From Acidobacteriota bacterium (GTDB lineage Bacteria > Acidobacteriota > Vicinamibacteria > Vicinamibacterales > UBA8438), in assembly GCA_012963185.1 (NCBI GenBank), contig DTWD01000278.1, positions 1 through 19,833 on the forward strand: DNA of 19,833 nucleotides, read 5' to 3'. Position 1 is the stretch's first letter. Every line of letters starts with the position of its first letter. Positions 14,579-19,833 of this stretch are shown here, one piece after another. Position numbers and translations under genes: made by a program. The notes beneath the pieces were generated by a model, which saw only the letters and a program-made list of their open reading frames with translations, was not told the DNA's origin and ran no database searches.

Positions 14579-16657
14579 ATGACTAAACATCCCCCCCGCG
14601 CCGCACGGCGGCCACATCAACTCACGGAGCATGGTGATGTCCGCATCGACGATTATTACTGGCTTCGTGAACGAGACAATCCAGAGGTCCGTACGTATCT
14701 TGATGCGGAGAATGAGTACTTACGTACTGAACTGAGTCATACCGCCGTACTGCAGGAGCGTCTGTACGACGAAATTAAATCTCGGATCAAACAGACCGAC
14801 ATGTCGGTTCCGTATCGCGATGGGGCCTATCGGTATTACCGACGGTATGAAGATGGTCACGAGTACCCAATTTATTGCCGTCAGCTGACTGACGGGGCAC
14901 GAGAACATGGTCGGGAACAAGTCATTCTTGATGTGAACAAGCTTGCTGCAGGGCATGACTATTGTGATGTTGGAACATTACGTGTTAGCCACGACATGAA
15001 CGTACTTGCCTATGCCATCGATACGGTTGGTCGTCGAGAATACGCTATTTGTTTTCGGCATCTTGAAACGGACAAAGAATTCGATGATGTAGTCCGGGCA
15101 GTCACAGCGAACATGGTATGGGCGGCTGACAACCGCACTGTGTTTTACGTCCGTCACGATCCGACCACGCTTCGTGCATACCGGGTTTTTCGTCACGAGC
15201 TCGGCGCCGACGTGTCGGAAGATGTTCTTGTATTTGAGGAACGTGATGAGACATTCAGTTGCGCGGTAGGCCCCAGTCGGTCCAGGGAATTTGTGTTTAT
15301 TGCTTCCTGCCAGACGATGACGACGGAATATCACTATCTCGATTCGTCGAGTCCAGAAGATGCATTCACGGTATTTCTTCCGCGAGAGCGTGGCCACGAG
15401 TACGAGGTCGATCATTTTTCTGGTTGGTTCTATATCAAGTCCAATGACAAGGCGCGCAACTTTCGATTAATGAAAACTGATGATCATCGAATCGCTCGGA
15501 AGCACTGGATAGAAGTTGTTTCACACCGTGAAGATGTCTTAATCGAAGGATTCGAAATATTTCGCGATTATCTTGTGATTGAAGAACGCCGAAATGGGTT
15601 GGCTCAGATTCGTGTCAAACCTTGGCGGTTGGCCGATACAGAAAATGCTGGTGGGGAGCATGAGATAGCGTTTGATGAGCCGGCGTATGACGCCTATATC
15701 GACATTAACCGGAACCCGGATACCACGACGCTCCGCTTTGGCTATAGCTCGATGACGACCCCGCAATCGGTTTACGACTACGACATGACGACGCGACAGC
15801 GGACATTATTGAAGCAGGATGAGGTCCTTGGTGACTTTGACTCGGATCGGTACGAGTCAATTCGTCTCAGTGCGACCGCAGCCGATGGGATGCAGATTCC
15901 GATCTCGCTCGTTCGGCGTCGGGATATGAATCAGGAGGGTCCCGCGCCACTGTTACTGTACGGATATGGATCGTATGGGATCAGCATGGAACCTACGTTT
16001 CGGTCATCCCGGTTAAGTTTGCTTGATCGTGGTTTTATCTTTGCGATTGCGCATATTCGAGGAGGCGAAGAACTCGGACGCTCGTGGTATGACGATGGAA
16101 AGCTGCTCAAGAAAAAGAACACATTTACGGATTTCATTACTTGTGCAGAACATCTGATTAAAATCGAGATGACTGCGTCGGACAGGATTTTTGCGATGGG
16201 AGGGAGTGCTGGTGGATTACTGATGGGCTCTGTCATCAACATGCGCCCCGATCTTTTTCACGGCATGGTCGCACAGGTGCCATTCGTCGATGTGTTGACC
16301 ACGATGCTTGACGATAGTATTCCACTCACAACCGGTGAGTACGACGAGTGGGGAAATCCGAATGACAAGCAATACTACGATTACATCAAGTCCTACTCAC
16401 CCTATGACAATATCGATGCGGTGGCGTGGCCACACCTTCTCGTGATGACCGGGCTTCACGATTCTCAGGTTCAGTACTGGGAGCCGGCAAAGTGGGTTGC
16501 AAAAAGACGCACGATGGTGGGTGACGAACGACGGTTGTTGCTTAAAACGAATATGGAAGCCGGTCACGGTGGTGCGTCCGGACGATACCGCCAGTATCGT
16601 GAGTTGGCGCTTCAGTACGGGTTTCTGCTTGACGTGGCCGGGTTATTAGATGCGTAA
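14579..16657 (+). CDS. ptrB: Oligopeptidase B (S9A serine peptidase)
   Basis: This 692-residue protein has the prolyl-oligopeptidase layout: an N-terminal beta-propeller (about 70-410) capping an alpha/beta-hydrolase domain (about 415-690). The triad is visible as Ser543 in GGSAGG, Asp628 in GLHDSQV and His663 in EAGHGG. The start RPHQLTEHGDVRIDDYYWLR is diagnostic of the S9A group. GEYDEWGNP (586-594) has Glu587 and Asp589 where E. coli oligopeptidase B has acidic residues that select basic substrates, so cleavage after Arg/Lys in short peptides is expected. There is no signal peptide, so it is cytosolic. Length is normal. The ATG at 14579 has no strong ribosome binding site; the 69-bp gap before it may contain its own promoter. 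Confidence 0.95.
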   Translation: MTKHPPRAARRPHQLTEHGDVRIDDYYWLRERDNPEVRTYLDAENEYLRTELSHTAVLQERLYDEIKSRIKQTDMSVPYRDGAYRYYRRYEDGHEYPIYCRQLTDGAREHGREQVILDVNKLAAGHDYCDVGTLRVSHDMNVLAYAIDTVGRREYAICFRHLETDKEFDDVVRAVTANMVWAADNRTVFYVRHDPTTLRAYRVFRHELGADVSEDVLVFEERDETFSCAVGPSRSREFVFIASCQTMTTEYHYLDSSSPEDAFTVFLPRERGHEYEVDHFSGWFYIKSNDKARNFRLMKTDDHRIARKHWIEVVSHREDVLIEGFEIFRDYLVIEERRNGLAQIRVKPWRLADTENAGGEHEIAFDEPAYDAYIDINRNPDTTTLRFGYSSMTTPQSVYDYDMTTRQRTLLKQDEVLGDFDSDRYESIRLSATAADGMQIPISLVRRRDMNQEGPAPLLLYGYGSYGISMEPTFRSSRLSLLDRGFIFAIAHIRGGEELGRSWYDDGKLLKKKNTFTDFITCAEHLIKIEMTASDRIFAMGGSAGGLLMGSVINMRPDLFHGMVAQVPFVDVLTTMLDDSIPLTTGEYDEWGNPNDKQYYDYIKSYSPYDNIDAVAWPHLLVMTGLHDSQVQYWEPAKWVAKRRTMVGDERRLLLKTNMEAGHGGASGRYRQYRELALQYGFLLDVAGLLDA

Positions 16658-16689
16658 GTCAGTACTTGATGTCGAGTGGAAACAGTTGA

Positions 16690-18006
16690 ATGATTAGGCT
16701 GTGTGTCAATCGGAGGGTCATGGTGTTCAATACGGTATTGATCTGGTCGATAGTGGTCACTCTGTTCTTGTCTGGCGATGTGGCGTTTGCTGAAAACTGG
16801 CCTAATTGGCGAGGGCCGACAAGAGATGGAATTAGTTTCGAGACGAACTTGCCTGTCAAGTGGGATACCGAACGGAACATTGCGTGGAAACGTGCAATGC
16901 CGGCGTGGTCCGGATCGACGCCAGTCATCTGGAGCGAACTCATTTTTATTAACGTTGCGGTTGACGACGATAACTTGGAGTTGTGGTGCCTTGACCGAAA
17001 TACCGGAGACACCAAATGGGCGCGTCCTTTGAGCGGTGGTAATCGACGTCTCCGAAAACAAAATATGTCTTCGCCCTCGCCGGTGACTGACGGTGAACGA
17101 GTATGGGTCATGACAGGAACCGGAATTATCAAGGCATTCGATCTTGAGGGGAACGAACTGTGGGCACGTAATATTCCTGAATCATACGGTGCGTTTGGTC
17201 TTAACTGGGGCTATGCGTCGTCACCGTTACTACATGACGATGCACTTTACGTGCAGGTATTACATGGAATGCGAACGGATGATCCGTCTTATGTCCTGCG
17301 GTTAAATGCCGAGACGGGAGAAACGGTGTGGCGGGTAGAACGTCCGACGGAAGCTGTTCGCGAGTCACCTGACTCCTATACGACGCCGGCATTGCTGGAG
17401 TACGACGGAACGACAGAGATCGTGATTACTGGTGGTGATGCAGTGACCGGGCATGCGATCGACACTGGTCGAGAGTTGTGGCGTGCGGATGGTCTCAACC
17501 CGACCCGAAACAGGTCCTATCGCATTATTGCGTCACCGGTGGTGCACGATGGTCTTATTTATGCCCCAACACGGGTGAAGCCGCTACTCGCCCTTCGACC
17601 AGGAGGGCGCGGCGACGTGCTTGGCACTAATGTTGTCTGGACGACTGACAATGGACCTGATGTGCCGACACCAGTTACTGACGGCGAATTTTTTTATGTG
17701 GTAAACGACAGTGGAATTGTATTTGTATCCGATGCGAAGACTGGGGATCCGGTGTATGGACCAGTCAGAATTCAAACTGGTACATACAGCGCGTCGCCAG
17801 TGTTGGCGGATGGGAAAATCTATATTACTAATGAAGGCGGAATGACCACCGTTTTCAAAACTGGACCCACGTTTGAGGTGTTGGCGGAGAATGATTTTGA
17901 TGACTATTGTCTCAGCTCGCCAGCTATTTCAGACGGTCAGATTTTTATTCGGACGACCGGGTACCTTTACGCGATCGGTGAGCGACGCTCAAACGCCGGC
18001 AACTAA
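16690..18006 (+). CDS. Secreted PQQ-like beta-propeller repeat protein
   Basis: This 438-residue exported protein has a signal peptide ending VAFA|EN (cleavage after residue 34), then NWPNWRGPTRDGISFETNLP. Repeated blades follow, with GSTPVIW, LWCLDRNTGDTKW, SSPSPVTDGERVWVMTGTG, SSPLLHDDALYVQ, LNAETGETVWR and similar W-containing repeats, typical of PQQ-binding-like propellers (as in BamB and quinoprotein-like proteins). No quinoprotein dehydrogenase catalytic set is visible, so it may be a structural or binding propeller. ATG 16690 is preferred over ATG 16720, despite GGAGGG before the latter, because only the longer form has the positive residues (R3, R8, R9) expected ahead of the hydrophobic core. 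It begins 32 bp after oligopeptidase B. Confidence 0.9.
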   Translation: MIRLCVNRRVMVFNTVLIWSIVVTLFLSGDVAFAENWPNWRGPTRDGISFETNLPVKWDTERNIAWKRAMPAWSGSTPVIWSELIFINVAVDDDNLELWCLDRNTGDTKWARPLSGGNRRLRKQNMSSPSPVTDGERVWVMTGTGIIKAFDLEGNELWARNIPESYGAFGLNWGYASSPLLHDDALYVQVLHGMRTDDPSYVLRLNAETGETVWRVERPTEAVRESPDSYTTPALLEYDGTTEIVITGGDAVTGHAIDTGRELWRADGLNPTRNRSYRIIASPVVHDGLIYAPTRVKPLLALRPGGRGDVLGTNVVWTTDNGPDVPTPVTDGEFFYVVNDSGIVFVSDAKTGDPVYGPVRIQTGTYSASPVLADGKIYITNEGGMTTVFKTGPTFEVLAENDFDDYCLSSPAISDGQIFIRTTGYLYAIGERRSNAGN

Positions 18007-18120
18007 GTCAGGTTTTCACTTCAAACGATCCGAGAAAGCATTCTGATATTACGTGCACTGAAATCGGGATGACCACAACATCTGAACCATCAGTATGAAC
18101 CACTTCGGAAGTTACGAGAT

Positions 18121-18753
18121 TTATGACAAAGTTCGTTTGTTCCAGTAAAAGATCACTGGCGTGATAACAACTGTTGGGGTAAGCCACGCTATCCATGCTG
18201 GATTAGTGGCAACATTCACCACCAGTACAGCAGTCACTGTTGCGATAGTGCCTGCCAACATATTGGTGAGATGGCGAGCGATGCGATTCTTACCTGTTGC
18301 ATTGCGGTTTCTTAAAATCACGGAATCGCTAATCCCCAAGCCACCGGCTATCAAACTGAAGACTATGAGCGTAATCCACTGTGCGTCTCCTTGCCTGTAA
18401 AACATAAAGGACGACGCTGTCATACCAACACTAGATAGTAGTATTGTCGTTACCGCTATCCAGTCTTGGACGTGAGGCACACCGGACTTGTTCCTTGCAA
18501 ATCGAAACCCACTGAACACGAGATAAAAACTGAATAGAGCAATAAGGAAAAGGAACACATTGTTCTTTAGTAATGCCAGCGGAACGGCAGTCAAAAATAC
18601 GCCTAGCATCCCAGCCGTATACCACTTGCCGAAGCGCCGGTGCTGTTTGCCGCCTTTCTTCGTTGCCACTGCAACAGCGGCTGACAGCAAGGCAATACTG
18701 CCACCGATAATATGAATGCCAAGTGGTGCTTCCGCAAGAAAAGCAGTTTTCAT
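18121..18753 (-). CDS. DUF2306-like integral membrane protein
   Basis: This 210-residue protein has about seven membrane segments (near 10-30, 46-63, 65-84, 99-118, 126-145, 163-183 and 187-204). Its opening, LGIHIIGGSIALLSAAVAV followed by KKGGKQHRRFGKWY (32-45), resembles the DUF2306 / heme-protein-like small membrane family. His14, His38 and His161 could be functional. The function is unknown. The ATG at 18753 has no clear ribosome binding site. It converges on the propeller gene with a 114-bp gap, in which I see no obvious gene or terminator, and diverges from bacterioferritin. Confidence 0.72.
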   Translation of the reverse strand: MKTAFLAEAPLGIHIIGGSIALLSAAVAVATKKGGKQHRRFGKWYTAGMLGVFLTAVPLALLKNNVFLFLIALFSFYLVFSGFRFARNKSGVPHVQDWIAVTTILLSSVGMTASSFMFYRQGDAQWITLIVFSLIAGGLGISDSVILRNRNATGKNRIARHLTNMLAGTIATVTAVLVVNVATNPAWIAWLTPTVVITPVIFYWNKRTLS

Positions 18754-18754
18754 T

Positions 18755-18797
18755 GCCGGCTATGTTAACCGGGTTTAATTCATTTTCTTAAGCCGGC
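18755..18797. repeat. 7-bp inverted repeat in the DUF2306/bacterioferritin divergent gap
   Basis: GCCGGCT (18755-18761) and AGCCGGC (18791-18797) are inverted copies 29 nt apart, flanking an AT-rich stretch that includes GTTAAC. They lie just upstream of the minus-strand DUF2306-like start. They could be paired half-sites or chance. Confidence 0.3.
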
Positions 18798-18810
18798 GGT
18801 TGTATGAGAT

Positions 18811-18825
18811 TGAGACGCAGTCTCC
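18811..18825 (+). promoter_or_regulatory. Inverted-repeat operator upstream of bacterioferritin (iron-regulator-like)
   Basis: TGAGA-CGCAG-TCTCC lies 69 bp before the bacterioferritin GTG and is nearly identical to the element before the ferredoxin gene at 19689. The half-sites and 5-nt spacer match the TGAGA-N5-TCTCA core of many Fur boxes, and also overlap the TGA-N9-TCA rule for RirA. A possible -10 (TATGCT, 18853-18858) lies downstream, so a bound protein would sit at or upstream of the -35 region. Confidence 0.55.
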
Positions 18826-18894
18826 TTTTTCCCACGGATGAGAGAGTCAGCGTATGCTTAAAAGATAAGAGTTTACTGAGAAGGAGAAGACGTC

Positions 18895-19374
18895 GTGAAA
18901 GGTCAAGCTGAAATCATCGATGGTTTAAACGGAGCACTCACGATTGAGTTAACCGCGATTAATCAATATTTCTGTCAAGCGAAAATGTGTGCTGACTGGG
19001 GGTTTCATACTCTCGGAAAGAAGCATCAGGAAGAATCAATCGGTGAGATGAAACATGCTGAAAAATTGATCGAACGTATTTTGTTTTTGGAAGGTACGCC
19101 TGAGATCGCACGTTATGACGTCATACGCGTGGGTTCTGACGTTAAGGAACAGTTCGAAAATGATCTCAAATTAGAGTTGAACGGTGTGAAAGCTTATAAC
19201 GACTTGGTCGAGCTGGCCGTCAAGCTTGGTGACAATGGCACCCGTGAGTTAGCTGCGCCAATTCTCACCGAATCTGAAGAGCATGTCGATTGGCTTGAGA
19301 CTCAGTTATTCCGAATCGACAAAGTTGGAATAGAAAATTATCTTGCTGAGCAGATGGGGGGACACGACGGGTAG
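18895..19374 (+). CDS. bfr: Bacterioferritin
   Basis: This 159-residue four-helix iron-storage subunit assembles into a hollow 24-mer that oxidises Fe(II) and stores it as ferric mineral. Residue numbers match E. coli Bfr: Glu18, Tyr25, Glu51, His54, Glu94 and His130 are present, as is Met52, the heme ligand. The exception is position 127, where the bridging Glu of the second ExxH motif is Ser (SEEH, 127-130), so the di-iron site lacks one usual ligand. FxHTLGKKH, EMKHAEKLIERILFLEG and DWLETQL are otherwise typical. It starts at GTG 18895, preceded by AAGGAGAAG. It converges on the ferredoxin gene with 12 bp between stops, and an iron-type operator lies upstream. Confidence 0.96.
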   Translation: MKGQAEIIDGLNGALTIELTAINQYFCQAKMCADWGFHTLGKKHQEESIGEMKHAEKLIERILFLEGTPEIARYDVIRVGSDVKEQFENDLKLELNGVKAYNDLVELAVKLGDNGTRELAAPILTESEEHVDWLETQLFRIDKVGIENYLAEQMGGHDG

Positions 19375-19386
19375 CTTCGGTCTTTA

Positions 19387-19653
19387 TTAGGAACGTGTGT
19401 GTGTGGATGGACGGAAGGCCGGTTCGGCGAGTTCCTCCCGCTCTATTCGATGGTGGACATTTAGATAGCGTTTTAGAACGTGATGGCATGCGGTGCAACC
19501 ATCACCGGCCCCAATGGTCTTCCGTATGTCACGAATCGTCCAGATGCTTTTGGTTGCTAGGGTCGAAAGCAACTGATGTTCCGTGATTTGAAGGCAGCCA
19601 CAGACATAGTTAGTATCTTCGTCGGTTTCTGCGACGGGCGTGAGTGTTGACAT
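19387..19653 (-). CDS. bfd: Bacterioferritin-associated [2Fe-2S] ferredoxin
   Basis: From ATG 19653 this is an 88-residue protein with a Bfd-type fer2_BFD domain: VCGC (CxC) near the start and DGCTACHHVLKRYL (CxxC) about 33 residues later, the four ligands of the [2Fe-2S] cluster. Bfd passes electrons to bacterioferritin so stored ferric iron is released when iron is scarce, and its convergent position next to bfr fits. The frame is open to ATG 19731, but that longer version would run through a putative operator and promoter (19682-19703). The GGAG before ATG 19653, with a short 3-base spacing, and the compact size of known Bfds favour the shorter form. Two further in-frame ATGs (19686 and 19683) lie just after the operator. 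Confidence 0.85.
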   Translation of the reverse strand: MSTLTPVAETDEDTNYVCGCLQITEHQLLSTLATKSIWTIRDIRKTIGAGDGCTACHHVLKRYLNVHHRIEREELAEPAFRPSTHTRS

Positions 19654-19681
19654 TTGCTCCACAGCCCCATCGTATCTCCTC

Positions 19682-19703
19682 ATCATATTGAGACGCAATC
19701 TCA
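19682..19703 (-). promoter_or_regulatory. Promoter/operator of the Bfd gene (iron-regulator-like box)
   Basis: TGAGACGCAATCTCA (19689-19703) is an inverted repeat with TGAGA and TCTCA arms, shared with the bfr upstream site. On the minus strand TATGAT (19687-19682), a good -10 box, begins one base downstream. A dimeric repressor bound here would block the promoter, the arrangement expected for a gene expressed under iron limitation. Fur is the most likely regulator; RirA-type is possible. No -35 match better than 3/6 is visible. Confidence 0.6.
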
Positions 19704-19833
19704 TTTTCACATTGCGGGAGATTCCATTCATGGCTTCTGCATTTTTTTACCGCTAACTGCGCTGTGTGACAATCGCTTCAGTGGTTGTTCTGTGCATGCC
19801 GATCGAAACTGATTGACCGGTAGTTTTGTGAAA

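Noticed and set aside
16720..18006. Start of the propeller protein at ATG 16720 next to GGAGGG
   Set aside because: The spacing is very short, and this form would lack the basic residues needed at the start of the signal peptide.
19654..19731. N-terminal extension of the Bfd-like protein to ATG 19731
   Set aside because: The extension covers the inverted-repeat operator and the TATGAT box, and known Bfd proteins start close to the first cluster cysteines.
19732..19833. Start of another gene at the right edge (GTG near 19829)
   Set aside because: Only two codons would be visible and there is no ribosome binding site.

Overview
The window reads as chromosomal DNA from a free-living, Gram-negative-type bacterium. 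It has moderate GC, dense genes, short intergenic gaps, a lipoprotein and a secreted protein with export signals, and frequent TTG/GTG starts. The gene mix includes a fused ATP sulfurylase/APS kinase, DUF6526, a secreted PQQ-type propeller beginning NWPNWRGPTRDG, and an EhpF/EhpG-like pair. It resembles environmental (possibly marine or soil) Acidobacteriota, but that placement is an impression, not a measurement. There is no rRNA, tRNA, CRISPR array, insertion sequence or phage gene.

Layout. (i) 1-4065, sulfur and transport: a divergent, window-truncated TauE/SafE-type exporter (minus); a bifunctional ATP sulfurylase/APS kinase followed 23 bp later by a DUF4202 protein; a convergent bile-acid/sodium-symporter-family carrier. 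(ii) 4136-6306, small metabolic genes: a 2,4-dienoyl-CoA reductase-like SDR, a DUF6526 membrane protein, pterin-4a-carbinolamine dehydratase, and a convergent MOSC-domain protein. (iii) 6427-18006, eight genes in a row on the plus strand with gaps of 14-69 bp: an EhpF-like truncated ANL adenylating enzyme, a DUF4399 lipoprotein, an EhpG-like aldehyde dehydrogenase with an acylating-type active site, an ABC ATPase, a large two-FtsX-domain permease, an enoyl-CoA isomerase-like crotonase, oligopeptidase B, and a secreted PQQ-like beta-propeller protein. (iv) 18121-19653, iron storage and release: a DUF2306-like membrane protein, bacterioferritin and a convergent bacterioferritin-associated [2Fe-2S] ferredoxin. 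Near-identical inverted-repeat operators precede the last two.

How the genes may work together. The ANL/ALDH pair matches the two-enzyme carboxylate-to-aldehyde reduction proposed for EhpF and EhpG in Pantoea D-alanylgriseoluteic acid synthesis. No phenazine core genes are present, so the substrate here is unknown. The DUF4399 lipoprotein and ABC exporter next to the pair make this the most interesting candidate system in the window. The iron block looks like a co-regulated Bfr/Bfd store-and-release module, with the twist that the Bfr has lost one normally conserved ferroxidase glutamate.

All functional calls come from recognising motifs by eye. No database search was run.
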